This document shows positions 37,112 through 46,289 of a stretch of DNA of 64,000 bases, one piece after another. Below the pieces are notes generated by a model. It was not told where the DNA came from and ran no database searches. It was given only the letters and a program-made list of their open reading frames with translations. The DNA comes from Lentisphaerota bacterium (lineage in GTDB: Bacteria > Verrucomicrobiota > Kiritimatiellia > UBA8416 > JAIOPI01). How positions within the stretch are numbered: the stretch's first letter is position 1; every line of letters begins with the position of its first letter. The stretch covers positions 1 through 64,000 of the forward strand of contig JAIOPI010000010.1 in the NCBI GenBank assembly GCA_021413965.1, given 5' to 3'. The position numbers and the translations under genes were made by a program.

Positions 37112-40100
37112 CTACGCGACCGGGGCCGTTGGGGGACGGTACTCGCTGATCGCGTAGACGTCGTCGTCCTGCTGGAACGTCTGCACGGTCAGCGCCGGGA
37201 TGGGCGCCGGCGCCGCGTCGGGTGGCGGGCACAGCGTGACCGCGCCCGTGGCCGACTCGATCCCGCGAATCCGCCACGCCTTCGGGTCCCGCAGGATCCC
37301 CGTGCCCAGCGCTTTTCCCGCCGCCTCCTTCGCGCACCACAGGCGGAAGGTCCAGGCGGCACGATTCCCCGGCAGCGCCTCCAGCAGCGCCCGCTCCTCG
37401 GACCCGAAGGCGCCGTCCAGCAGATCGGCGCTGGGTTCGCGCACCCGTTCCACATCGATCCCCAGCATCCAGTCGCGGTCACCCGCCGCGGCGACGGCCA
37501 TGTCGCCCGTATGGGCGATGGACAGGGATGGCACGTGCGGCAAGACGCCCCGCCAGCCCCCCTTGACCACCGGCCGCCCGCCCGCCTCAACATCGATTTG
37601 GATGTCCGCCGCCCCCAGCCGGGTGGGCGCATCGCGCTGCAGCATCAGCCGCACCGCATCCTTCGCCGCGGTCCGGCCCCACAGCCACTCCAGTTGCCGC
37701 CGCGGCGTCGCCGCCAGCGCCAGCCACGCCTCGCGCTCGGGCGGGTTCAGGATGAGGAAGGCCCACGCCCTGTGCCAAACCCCTGAACTGCTTTCGAACA
37801 GCGAGCGCGGATACCCGGCGATGCGGGTGAACACCGGACGGGACTGCAGGGCCACCAGGATCTCGGGCGGCGGCGCCCAGCACATGCTCAGCGCGTGATC
37901 GAGGGGCTCGAGCAGCACGGCGTGCAGCGCCGGCGTGATGGCGAAATCCCGGTCCTGGAGGTTGATCATCTCCGCGCACAGGTGGCCCGCGGCATCGACG
38001 GCCTGAACCGTGCACGCGATGATCCCATTCTCCTGCTTCAGCAGTTCCAGGTTCAACGTCAGCTTGGTGCCGGCGGGCAGCGGCGCTTTGGGCAGATGGA
38101 AGGCATCGACACTGAACGGCAGGAAGAAATGCCCCGAATGCAATTGGCGGTTTCCCCAGACCCAGATGGACTGCCCCATCGCGTCCAGCAGGAGCGGGTC
38201 GCTGACGAGCGCCGGAGCGGGGGTCGAGGCGAGCAGGTCATGCCGGGGAAGAACCTCGATGTCACCGGTGAGACCATTGTCGCCGATGCGATTGATGGAT
38301 CGGATGCCCTGGAACCGGGGCCCGTGAAACGTGCGCTTCGGATAGATCGCGGCGCCGCTCCAGCGGCAGTCCTCGGGCTCCCGCAGGGTCAACGTCTTGC
38401 CGGGGGTGGGCTGGCTGGGGTAGCCGCGTTCCAGAACGGCCGTGGCCTCAAACGAGCAGGGACGGAAGCGCGCCCGCGGATCGCCGCCCGCGTCCTCGCG
38501 AATCTCGACGCGCACCTGCACCTCGCCGTCGGCCGAGGCCACGCGGCGCGCGATGGCGCGCAGGCGGACCACGCCGCGCTCGAAGAAGATCCAGCGGTTG
38601 GCGCGCACATCGACGAACGCCGTGACGACATGCCCCGGGAAGAGCGTCACCGCCGCTTCTCCCACGATTTCCATGCTGAAGAGGAACGGCATGATGGGCA
38701 GCGCCCGCAGCGCGGGATCGAACACGGACGTGGTGGTGCCCAGCGTGTGATCCAGCAGATACAGATCCTCGTCGATGCTGTGCGTCTTGACGGCTTCGAG
38801 GCCAACGCCAGGGTCCAGGCGCTCGAGCTCTCCAAGCAGCGGCAGCGCGTCGACAGGCGCGGGTGCGGGCGGCGCCGCCGGAAGCGTCGCCACGGCGGCC
38901 TGGGTGAGGATCGAATCCTGGGTGGCCAGGAACTGGTTCATGGTCTCGAGAAAGGCCAGCATGGCCGTCTCCCGGCCACTCGGCAGCTCGACGGCAGGCG
39001 CGACCACGGCCGGCGGAAGCGGCGACGCGACCGGGGCGACCGGGGCGGCCAGCGCCGCGGTGCGCGCCAGCGGGCCGAACTCGGCCACGTACGAATCGGC
39101 CCGGAGCAGCGGCGTCGCCACGCTCAGCCGCACGAGGCGACCGGCGGCATGGGCGGAAGGGCGCTCCCAGGTGGCCGGATCCATCCAGACGGAGCCGCGC
39201 CGCTCATGCAGATAGGCGATGTTCATGCCGACTCCATGGGCGGCAAGCTGCGCGAGGGCGTGCTGCAGCTGCAGGAGGCCACCGCGGTGCTCGCGGTCGG
39301 CCGGAATGGCGACGTGGGGTTTGCCACGCAGAATGTCGTCGACGAACGCGCACAAGTTTCCGCGCGGACCGGTTTCGAGAAAGACCCGGATGCCGTCGGC
39401 GTACATGGCATCGATGGTGGACTGGAAACGGACCGGCTCGGACCAGTGGCGAGTGGCCAGATCGATGATCGTCGCCGGATCGGACGGGAAGCGCGCGGCG
39501 CTGCAGCAGGAGTACACGTCGATCTCAGGCGCGTGGATGCCGGCCTTGAGATAGAACTCGCGGGCCAGTCCGGCGGTGGGCAGCAGGTGCGGCGAATGAT
39601 AGGGGCGATCGAAGGCCAGCGGCACGCAGATGGCACCGGCGGCCGTCAAGGTGCTGGTCATCGTGGCGACGATGGACGCCCGATCGGGACCCGTCACGCA
39701 CAGGATGTACTGGTGCGGGCAGTTCTCCATGGCCACGCTGACGGCCTGTGCATGCGGCGCCACCACCGCAGCGATCTGGTGGCGCTCGACGCCGCCGACG
39801 GTCAGGAGCGTGGCCGGCGGAATGTTGGTGAGCCCGGCGATTTCCTGCATCTGCCGTGACGACAGGCGCAAGCCCTCAATGCGTTCCGCCCGGTTGGCCG
39901 CCCGCAGAATGCCGGCCATCTCGAAGGCGGAGAATTCGCCGTAGCTGTGCCCGACGGTGGCGCGCGGTTGCAGGCCAAGGTGGCGGCACAGGCGCATCAG
40001 GCCGGTGTTGGCGGCCAGCACGATCATGACGGCTTGCTGCCAGCCGTAGATGTCCGCCGAGACATGGGGCACCGTTCCCGGGGGCGGAAAGACCGAATGG

Positions 40101-40582
40101 CTGGGGAATACGCCGTCCTGATCCGCACCATAGGCGATGTCCACCTCGTCGAAGGCTTCCCGCATCTCGGGAAAGCGCAGGCAGAGGTCGCGCAGCATGT
40201 TCGGGTACTGCGCCCCTTCGCCCGGGAAGAGGAAGGCCAGTCCACCGGTGCGCCCCAGGCGCTGGCGGTAGTAGTAGAGGCCATCCTTCTGATGAACGCG
40301 GTCGACACCCGGGGACTGCAACCGCTGCACGGCCACCTGCAACTTGCGGGCGAGATCCGCATGCGACGTGGCCACGATGGCAACGCAGGGCCGGGCCGGG
40401 TCGAAGTCGCGCCCCACCGAATAGGCAAAGTCGCGCAGGGGGGCGTCGGGCTGGAGCGCGAGCCCGCGCTCCAGATTCTGGAGGGCGGCGGGGAGCCCGG
40501 CGTCATCTGCGGCCGAAACCAGGAACAGGTCGCTTCCCGCTTGGAGTGGCGACGGCGCGGCAGACTGGTTGGCAGGCCCCAT
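37112..40582 (-). CDS. Acyltransferase-dehydratase-phosphopantetheinyl transferase fusion
   Basis: This 1156-residue protein joins three activities. The malonyl/acyl transferase (about 110-450) has 'FLFPGEGAQYPNML' and active site GHSYGE. A Pro/Ala linker follows. The double-hotdog PKS-type dehydratase (about 595-900) has His in 'LLDHTLG', 'FHGPRFQGI' and Asp in 'DPLLLDAMGQ'. The C-terminal 4'-phosphopantetheinyl transferase (about 1000-1150) has 'LGIDVERV' and 'LWCAKEAAGKALG'. The PPTase would activate the carrier proteins, while AT and DH complement the megasynthase, which lacks a DH. ATG 40582 follows the KS stop by 2 bp, so translation is probably coupled. The frame is open from a TTG at 40615, but that part overlaps the KS gene. 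Confidence 0.87.
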   Translation of the reverse strand: MGPANQSAAPSPLQAGSDLFLVSAADDAGLPAALQNLERGLALQPDAPLRDFAYSVGRDFDPARPCVAIVATSHADLARKLQVAVQRLQSPGVDRVHQKDGLYYYRQRLGRTGGLAFLFPGEGAQYPNMLRDLCLRFPEMREAFDEVDIAYGADQDGVFPSHSVFPPPGTVPHVSADIYGWQQAVMIVLAANTGLMRLCRHLGLQPRATVGHSYGEFSAFEMAGILRAANRAERIEGLRLSSRQMQEIAGLTNIPPATLLTVGGVERHQIAAVVAPHAQAVSVAMENCPHQYILCVTGPDRASIVATMTSTLTAAGAICVPLAFDRPYHSPHLLPTAGLAREFYLKAGIHAPEIDVYSCCSAARFPSDPATIIDLATRHWSEPVRFQSTIDAMYADGIRVFLETGPRGNLCAFVDDILRGKPHVAIPADREHRGGLLQLQHALAQLAAHGVGMNIAYLHERRGSVWMDPATWERPSAHAAGRLVRLSVATPLLRADSYVAEFGPLARTAALAAPVAPVASPLPPAVVAPAVELPSGRETAMLAFLETMNQFLATQDSILTQAAVATLPAAPPAPAPVDALPLLGELERLDPGVGLEAVKTHSIDEDLYLLDHTLGTTTSVFDPALRALPIMPFLFSMEIVGEAAVTLFPGHVVTAFVDVRANRWIFFERGVVRLRAIARRVASADGEVQVRVEIREDAGGDPRARFRPCSFEATAVLERGYPSQPTPGKTLTLREPEDCRWSGAAIYPKRTFHGPRFQGIRSINRIGDNGLTGDIEVLPRHDLLASTPAPALVSDPLLLDAMGQSIWVWGNRQLHSGHFFLPFSVDAFHLPKAPLPAGTKLTLNLELLKQENGIIACTVQAVDAAGHLCAEMINLQDRDFAITPALHAVLLEPLDHALSMCWAPPPEILVALQSRPVFTRIAGYPRSLFESSSGVWHRAWAFLILNPPEREAWLALAATPRRQLEWLWGRTAAKDAVRLMLQRDAPTRLGAADIQIDVEAGGRPVVKGGWRGVLPHVPSLSIAHTGDMAVAAAGDRDWMLGIDVERVREPSADLLDGAFGSEERALLEALPGNRAAWTFRLWCAKEAAGKALGTGILRDPKAWRIRGIESATGAVTLCPPPDAAPAPIPALTVQTFQQDDDVYAISEYRPPTAPVA

Positions 40583-40584
40583 AT

Positions 40585-41991
40585 TCACGCGTTCCGGTAC
40601 TCTTCCAGAATGCAATGCGAGTCAATTCCCCCGAACCCGAGGGCGTTCACCGCCGCACGCCGCGGCAGATCCGCGTTGCCGTGAATCCAGGGCCGGGCCT
40701 CCGTGCTGACATAGAACGGCGTCGTCTCCAGTTCCAGGGCGGGGTGCGGGGTATCGCAGTTGGCGGTCGGCGGCAACACCTTGTGGTGCAGGGCCATGGT
40801 GGCCTTGATCACGCCGGCAATTCCGGCGGCGGGGCGGCAATGCCCGATGTTCGACTTCACACTGCCGACGGCCGTGGTCGGATAATGCCCGCGACGGGCG
40901 CCATAGACGGTGCGCAAGGCCCCGATTTCGGTTCGGTCTCCGAGCGGGATGCCGGTGCCGTGCGCTTCCACCATCCCGATCGAGGCGGGATCCACCTCGG
41001 CGTACTGAAAAGCCCGGCGCATCGCCAGCATGGCGCCTTCCGGGCGAGGGGCCATCATTCCCCGGCCACGCCCGTCGCTCGCCACCCCAACGCCCTTGAT
41101 GATGGCGTAGATGCGATTGCCGTCACGCTCGGCGTCGCGCTGGCGCTTGAGGACGAGGATGCCTGTCCCTTCGCCCAGCATCGTGCCATCGGCGGCCTGA
41201 TCAAACGGACGCAGGGCCGCATGGCGCGAAATGGCCCCGATGGAACAGAACAGCATCAGCTCCAGCGGCGACACGCAGGCCTGCGCGCCACCGGCCAGCG
41301 CCAGATCGCACCGGTCCAGCAGGAGATCCTTCATGGCGTTATCGATGGCAATCGCCGACGACGCGCAGGCGCCGTCGAGAATGTAGTTGGCGCCCATCAG
41401 GTCCAGGCGGTTGGCCGTGCGGCCGGCCACGATGTTGGGCAATAGCGTGGGTGGTGTCTGCGCCGTCATCTCCGGCAGCGTCCGCCCCAGATGCGCGCGC
41501 AAACGCTCGGTCTCGTCCGGCGTCAGATCGGGATGCAGCCCCCGGATGACGGCCAGTGTCTGGTCGAGTCCCAGTCCGTGCTGGAACCAGTTCACAAGCC
41601 CGGGATGGAAGGTCGTGGCATGTCCGAGGACCACCTCGGTGCGCTCGCGCGGAAAATCACCGTCGCGGAGTCCGGCATCATGCAGGGCCTCCGTGGCAAT
41701 GCGCACGGTGAGAAACTGGTCCAGATCCCCGCTGGCCACGGAGTTGGGCGGAACGCCAAACTGAATCGGGTCAAAGCGCGCCAGATCCTTCAAATAGCCG
41801 CCGCGCAGACTGTAGACACGACCGAAAGCAGTGGAATTCGGATCGAGCCAATCCATGGCGCGGGGGTCGGGATGGTCAGAAATGCTACAGTGCTTCGCGA
41901 CAATATTTTCCCAAAAGGCCGCCAGGTCGGGAGCGTCCGGAAAAACGCCGGCCATACCTATAATGGCGATTTCGTCCTGGATGATCTTCAC
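40585..41991 (-). CDS. Stand-alone beta-ketoacyl synthase (type I PKS-like KS)
   Basis: This 468-residue ketosynthase of the PKS/Pfa type has the full triad: Cys209 in 'DGACASS', His344 in 'EAHGTG' and His384 in 'SNIGH'. 'IAIIGMAGVFPDA' opens the thiolase fold and 'NALGFGGIDSHCILEE' closes it. It therefore appears condensing-competent, unlike a chain-length factor, which lacks the Cys. The start is GTG 41991 without an obvious Shine-Dalgarno; promoter elements at 42026-42054 leave a leader of about 28 nt. It heads the operon KS, AT-DH-PPTase, ACP. Acting on the same chain as the megasynthase KS, or on a starter unit, are both possible. Confidence 0.88.
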   Translation of the reverse strand: MKIIQDEIAIIGMAGVFPDAPDLAAFWENIVAKHCSISDHPDPRAMDWLDPNSTAFGRVYSLRGGYLKDLARFDPIQFGVPPNSVASGDLDQFLTVRIATEALHDAGLRDGDFPRERTEVVLGHATTFHPGLVNWFQHGLGLDQTLAVIRGLHPDLTPDETERLRAHLGRTLPEMTAQTPPTLLPNIVAGRTANRLDLMGANYILDGACASSAIAIDNAMKDLLLDRCDLALAGGAQACVSPLELMLFCSIGAISRHAALRPFDQAADGTMLGEGTGILVLKRQRDAERDGNRIYAIIKGVGVASDGRGRGMMAPRPEGAMLAMRRAFQYAEVDPASIGMVEAHGTGIPLGDRTEIGALRTVYGARRGHYPTTAVGSVKSNIGHCRPAAGIAGVIKATMALHHKVLPPTANCDTPHPALELETTPFYVSTEARPWIHGNADLPRRAAVNALGFGGIDSHCILEEYRNA

Positions 41992-42025
41992 GGGGGTGTC
42001 GTCGCTCGCGCTTGGGTTGCTCGGG

Positions 42026-42054
42026 ACGATACGACACGTGCGTCAACCTTGCAA
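42026..42054 (-). promoter_or_regulatory. Sigma70-type promoter of the KS operon
   Basis: On the minus strand TTGCAA (42054-42049), a 17-bp spacer and TATCGT (42031-42026) lie 35 bp upstream of the GTG at 41991. The -35 begins TTGC, like most promoters predicted in this window. Confidence 0.5.
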
Positions 42055-42188
42055 GGCGCAACTGCCCGTCCCCCCGGGCGGGCCCCCTCGCCACCAGGTC
42101 CCCATTTCCATCCCGAATCACATGGATTTGCCCATGAACTGGCACTTTTTGGCTTGCATCGCCCCCCCCTTTCCCACTACCGTGGTGG

Positions 42189-44249
42189 ATGATGTCCCCT
42201 ATTCAGACCGGATCAGTCGACGCACAAAACACCCGGTCTCGGCGCAGCAGGCTGTCCATTCTCGTTACCATCACCATTGCCATGAGTGGGTTTTCGGCCG
42301 TCGCAATGGCCAATGACGAGGAATCGAAACAAAGCGCGACAGTCACAGCCAGCGCGTCACCCATGCCGGCGAACCGAACGAAGGGTGATGAGGCCGTATC
42401 GGCCGACGGGGAGGGCGCGAAGGCCCCCATTCCGACATCCGTGGATAGTACCATGACCAAACCATGGATTCGCCTGGCGCCCAACAAGCGCTACTTCATG
42501 TTCGAAGATGGAACACCGTTCTTCCCCATCGGGACGGCCCTCAACGGCGCCTGCATCGCCTACGATGCGACCGAGGCGCAGTTTGTCGATTATCTGAAAA
42601 GCATGCAGGCACATGGCGAAAATTTCCTGCGCATCGATCTCGAAGGGTTCTCCTGGAACGACACCAAGGAGGAAGTCGCCCGGAAAGTGAAGCGCGGCCA
42701 GATCCCCTTCCTGGAGAATCCGCCCGGCACCTTTCACGAGGCATACGCCCGCCGGGTTGACACGTTGATCGCGCTGGCCGAGCAGTACGGCGTCTACCTC
42801 GAACTCGTCATCCCCTCCCACACCTGCACGCTGGAGGAGAATTTCGCGTCTTATCCCTACTTCAAAGGGAACGGCGGGCCAGTCCAGACGGTGCAGTTGC
42901 TGCGAACGGATGAAGCGGCCAAGGCCCTCTGGAAGAAGCGCATGGAGTATGTCGTGGACCGGTGGGGCAAGAGTCCTCAGGTCTTCATGTGGGAAATCTG
43001 GAACGAGATTGACGTCCCCACCTGCGGTTGCGGGAACGGGAGCGAGTCCGCCGCCTGGGCCGAGGAGATGGGCTGCTACCTGCGCGATTACGAGACCGCG
43101 CGCTATGGCAAGGCCCACCTGATCGGCCTGAGCGCCGGCGACTTCTACATCACCTCGCCCGATTATCAATTCTTCTACACCACCCGCGGAACGGACGTCC
43201 TGCAGAGCCACTACTACACCAAATCCCGGAACATGCTGAATCCGGTGCGCGAGGCGCTGGACATCAAGGCCACCGTGGCAAATCATGTGCAGCTGGCGGG
43301 GTACCGGAAGCCCTACCTGGAGAACGAGCGCCAGATGCTGGTGGACAACCCCAAGGTGATGGCCGGGGACCTCCAGGAACTGATGATGGGGACGGTCAAG
43401 GACGTCGAACACCATGCGCTCTGGGCGTACCTGGCGTCGGGCGCGGCCGGGGCGGGCGCCACCTGGGCACCGCGCATCGAACGGGTGCCGTCAAGCGTCG
43501 CCGAAAGCGCCGCCACCATGCGCCCGTTCCTGGCCCTCTTCGACCTGGCGCAGGTGGACTCCCGCCCCTTCGCCGACCAGATCAGTCTCAGCCATCCGCA
43601 GGTCATCACGCTCGCGGTTGGCGACGGCCAGACCGTCATCGGCTGGCTGCTGCACGATACGTCGCTGGATTACGACATCGAACTGGTGAACGCCGGGCGA
43701 AAGACCGCCTCGCTCAGCGATCCCAAATCCAAGGATTTGCGCAAACTGCAGATGCTCTCCAAGTGGAAGCTCCTGCTGGACCAGGCCGGGGTGGAAACCC
43801 GCTGGGATGACGGCCTGCGCAAGCTGTCCGGCGTCCTGCAGGCGAACCTCGGGATGGATCAGGCCGCGGCAGACCGGGCGGTTGACAAGCTGCTGGCGGA
43901 ACCGCAGCGCTTCGTGGCCCAGGCCATGGCGACGCGCATGAAGGACGCGCCGCCCGGGACGGCCAGGAAACTCGGCGCCGCCCTGATGCAGGTGGCCGAC
44001 AGCGCCTGGCAGCATTTCGAGTCGATTGAAACGAACCAGCAGGCGCTCGAGCACTTGTACAAGGGACACCCCCCGGTGGAGACGACGGTGACGGTGAGCG
44101 GACTTGTGGACGCACCGCACACGTGGATCTGGTACAATGACGACGACGGCAACGTGATCAGCCAGCAGGAAGTCGCGGGCCCCACCGTGTCCGCGACGTC
44201 TCCGACCTTTCGCAAGCATGTGGCGTTCGTCATTCGCCCGGCCCGGTAA
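42189..44249 (+). CDS. Secreted glycoside hydrolase-like protein (GH-A clan, cellulase-like)
   Basis: This 686-residue protein has an N-terminal signal or anchor after a basic stretch ('SILVTITIAMSGFSAVAMA', about residues 24-42). A (beta/alpha)8 glycosidase-like domain follows (about 90-430): 'FMFEDGTPFFPIGTALNG', 'VFMWEIWNEID' with the predicted acid/base Glu, and 'LQSHYY' further on. The C-terminal 200 residues are helical and unrecognised, ending in a short beta segment. Exopolysaccharide operons often encode such an enzyme for trimming or releasing polymer. It heads the operon that continues with the priming transferase 22 bp downstream. The ATG at 42189 has only a weak ribosome site. 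TTGCAT at 42154 with TACCGT 18 bp later is a weak promoter candidate. Confidence 0.72.
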   Translation: MMSPIQTGSVDAQNTRSRRSRLSILVTITIAMSGFSAVAMANDEESKQSATVTASASPMPANRTKGDEAVSADGEGAKAPIPTSVDSTMTKPWIRLAPNKRYFMFEDGTPFFPIGTALNGACIAYDATEAQFVDYLKSMQAHGENFLRIDLEGFSWNDTKEEVARKVKRGQIPFLENPPGTFHEAYARRVDTLIALAEQYGVYLELVIPSHTCTLEENFASYPYFKGNGGPVQTVQLLRTDEAAKALWKKRMEYVVDRWGKSPQVFMWEIWNEIDVPTCGCGNGSESAAWAEEMGCYLRDYETARYGKAHLIGLSAGDFYITSPDYQFFYTTRGTDVLQSHYYTKSRNMLNPVREALDIKATVANHVQLAGYRKPYLENERQMLVDNPKVMAGDLQELMMGTVKDVEHHALWAYLASGAAGAGATWAPRIERVPSSVAESAATMRPFLALFDLAQVDSRPFADQISLSHPQVITLAVGDGQTVIGWLLHDTSLDYDIELVNAGRKTASLSDPKSKDLRKLQMLSKWKLLLDQAGVETRWDDGLRKLSGVLQANLGMDQAAADRAVDKLLAEPQRFVAQAMATRMKDAPPGTARKLGAALMQVADSAWQHFESIETNQQALEHLYKGHPPVETTVTVSGLVDAPHTWIWYNDDDGNVISQQEVAGPTVSATSPTFRKHVAFVIRPAR

Positions 44250-44271
44250 GCTGGCAGTGAGAGTGAGCTTT

Positions 44272-44979
44272 ATGGAAATAACCGCGACAGAGCAAACGGC
44301 ACACGTCCACAAACTGCTGCCGTCCATGGACGAGGGATTGGCGCAGCGGGCGCGCATCGCCAGCAACGGGTTTTACAATCGCCACGGCAAGCGCGCCTTC
44401 GACCTGGTGGCCGGGACGCTGCTGCTCATCGCCTTCTCGCCCGTGATCGGCGTGGCGTGGCTGTGTGTCCGGCTGACCAGCACCGGGCCCGGATTCTTCG
44501 CGCAGCCCCGCGTGGGCTTGAACGGCAAGCTGGTCACCATCTACAAGCTCCGCTCCATGTATGTGGATCAGGCCCATCTTGTCGACGCCGAGGAAATCCG
44601 GCGCAAGGAAGCGGCGGGCATCCTGCACAAGCTGGAGAACGATCCGCGCGTGACGGCGGTGGGCCGGTTTATTCGCAAGACCAGCATCGACGAGCTGCCG
44701 CAGTTGTGGAACGTGGTGCTGGGCGACATGAGCCTGGTGGGCCCGCGGCCCCTGCTGCCGTCCATGCTCGCGCCTTTCCCCGACATCAGCGCGGTGCGCA
44801 ACCTCGTGCGGCCCGGCGTGACCGGCGAATGGCAGGTGTCCGCCCGGTTTGACAACACCTCGGCCACGGGCATGGCGCGCCATGATCTGTCGTACGTGCA
44901 AACCGTCTCGTTCGCCAAGGATATCCAGCTGCTGTTCCGGACCATTGCCGTGGTGTGCAAGACCAAGGAAGCCTACTAA
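44272..44979 (+). CDS. Polyprenyl-phosphate sugar-1-phosphate transferase (priming enzyme)
   Basis: This 235-residue protein belongs to the bacterial sugar transferase family (WbaP/PglC/EpsL type). It has a single hydrophobic reentrant segment ('[20 protein letters not shown]', about 43-62), then '[15 protein letters not shown]', 'YKLRSMYVD', '[20 protein letters not shown]' and '[11 protein letters not shown]'. It lacks the extra N-terminal membrane helices of WbaP, so it is the short monotopic form. It starts exopolysaccharide repeat-unit synthesis by loading a sugar phosphate on undecaprenyl phosphate. ATG 44272 is preceded by GAGAG. The GT2 gene follows after 4 bp. Confidence 0.9.
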   Translation: MEITATEQTAHVHKLLPSMDEGLAQRARIASNGFYNRHGKRAFDLVAGTLLLIAFSPVIGVAWLCVRLTSTGPGFFAQPRVGLNGKLVTIYKLRSMYVDQAHLVDAEEIRRKEAAGILHKLENDPRVTAVGRFIRKTSIDELPQLWNVVLGDMSLVGPRPLLPSMLAPFPDISAVRNLVRPGVTGEWQVSARFDNTSATGMARHDLSYVQTVSFAKDIQLLFRTIAVVCKTKEAY

Positions 44980-44983
44980 GCGC

Positions 44984-46135
44984 ATGCCGACCTCAGCGCT
45001 GGCCGTCTTTTCCCTCTGCGTGCTCTGGATGGCGTACGTCTACGTGCTCTATCCCCTCTTCCTGGTGGTCGTCGGCACCTGGCGCCGCGCCGCGCCCCCC
45101 TCGCCCCCACCCGACGCGCAATGGCCATCCGTGCACATCCTCATCCCGGCCTTCAACGAGGAGCGCGTCATCGCCCGCAAACTCGACTCCACCCTGGCGC
45201 TCGACTACCCGCGCGACAAGCTCCGCATCACGGTGGCCTCCGACCAGAGCACCGATCAGACCGATGCCATTGCGCAGGGGTATGCGGGGCGCGGCGTCGA
45301 GTTCATCCGCCACGACGTCCGCAAGGGCAAGATCCGCGGACTGTCTGAACTCGGCATGGCCAGCACGGCGGACATCCTGGTCATCACCGATGCCAACGCG
45401 CTGTTTGCCCCGGATGCCTTGCGCCAGCTCATGCGGTGGTTCCAGGATCCGCGCGTCGGCATCGTGAACGGCAACCGGCGGCTCATTCGCAGCGCCACCA
45501 TGGCCGGCGAAGGCGAGGGCAGCTACTGGGCCTACGAGACCATGCTCAAGCGCGCCGAGTCCGACGTGATCTCCAACGCGTTCATCACCGGCGCCATGAC
45601 CGCCATCCGCCGCGCCCTCTTCTTCCCGCTCCCCGGCGACCTGGAATTCGATCACGTGCTGCCGCTGCATGTGGTGAACAGCGGGTACCGCGTGGTCTTC
45701 GCCGCCGACGCGCGCTTTGAGGAAGACACGGCCGTTTCCTCGACCGCGGAGTGGAAGGTGCGGGTGCGCAATGCCGTGCGCGGGTTCACCATGGTGCGCG
45801 AAATGCCGCGCTACATCCGCATGCTCCGGCACCCGCTGTTTGTGGCGCACGTCTATTCGCGCAAGGTCCTGCGCTGGGCCATCGGCATCCCCGCCCTGGG
45901 CGCGTTCGCCGCCAACCTGTTCCTGCTGCAGGTGCCGCTCTTCCAACTGGCCTTTGCCGGCCAGGTCCTGTTCTATGCGCTCGCCCTCGCCGGCTGGCAA
46001 TTGGAGCGCCGTGGGCACCCGAACGCGTTGCTGGCGCTTCCCTACTACTTCTGCCTCGTCAATGCGGCGTCCCTCGTGGGCATGACGCGCGCGTTCCGCG
46101 GCAAGCGCATGGCCGTGTGGACCACGACGCGCTAG
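44984..46135 (+). CDS. Membrane-associated GT2 glycosyltransferase
   Basis: This 383-residue GT2 enzyme is of the processive-synthase-like type. An N-terminal hydrophobic segment ('FSLCVLWMAYVYVLYPLFLVV' region, about 9-30) precedes a cytosolic GT-A domain with 'VHILIPAFNEERVI', 'ASDQSTDQTD', 'VITDANALF' (metal site DAN) and 'FITGAMTAIRR'. Three more membrane helices lie near the C-terminus (about 300-370). There is 'EEDTAVSS' but no Q/RxxRW motif; 'EWKVRVRNAVRG' occupies that position. The ATG at 44984 is 4 bp after the priming transferase, with AAGGAAG upstream. It probably adds the second sugar or elongates the exopolysaccharide. Confidence 0.85.
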   Translation: MPTSALAVFSLCVLWMAYVYVLYPLFLVVVGTWRRAAPPSPPPDAQWPSVHILIPAFNEERVIARKLDSTLALDYPRDKLRITVASDQSTDQTDAIAQGYAGRGVEFIRHDVRKGKIRGLSELGMASTADILVITDANALFAPDALRQLMRWFQDPRVGIVNGNRRLIRSATMAGEGEGSYWAYETMLKRAESDVISNAFITGAMTAIRRALFFPLPGDLEFDHVLPLHVVNSGYRVVFAADARFEEDTAVSSTAEWKVRVRNAVRGFTMVREMPRYIRMLRHPLFVAHVYSRKVLRWAIGIPALGAFAANLFLLQVPLFQLAFAGQVLFYALALAGWQLERRGHPNALLALPYYFCLVNAASLVGMTRAFRGKRMAVWTTTR

Positions 46136-46141
46136 AGCGAC

Positions 46142-46166
46142 GGGGCGGCGCCGCGGGCGGCGCCCC
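46142..46166 (+). terminator. GC-rich hairpin after the GT2 gene
   Basis: GGCGCCG and CGGCGCC form a 7-bp stem around the loop CGGG (46147-46164), inside a longer GGGGC...GCCCC context starting 6 bp after the GT2 stop. The run that follows is A-rich (GTAAAAATCC) rather than T-rich, so it is a structural terminator or RNA stabiliser candidate only. Confidence 0.4.
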
Positions 46167-46289
46167 GAATGTAAAAATCCAATCGAGCTTGCGTTGGACC
46201 GTCGGTTCTGGAACCTTCGATGCAGGCAGGACCCCTTCAACAAACTCGTGACACAACCGGCCCTGCCCGCGACTTAAGGAGATAACATC

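Noticed and set aside
23671..42054. Classical EPA/DHA pfaABCDE cluster
   Set aside because: There are only two internal ACPs, no chain-length factor, no pair of FabA-like dehydratases and no separate PfaD. The domain partition differs, so a known PUFA product cannot be claimed.
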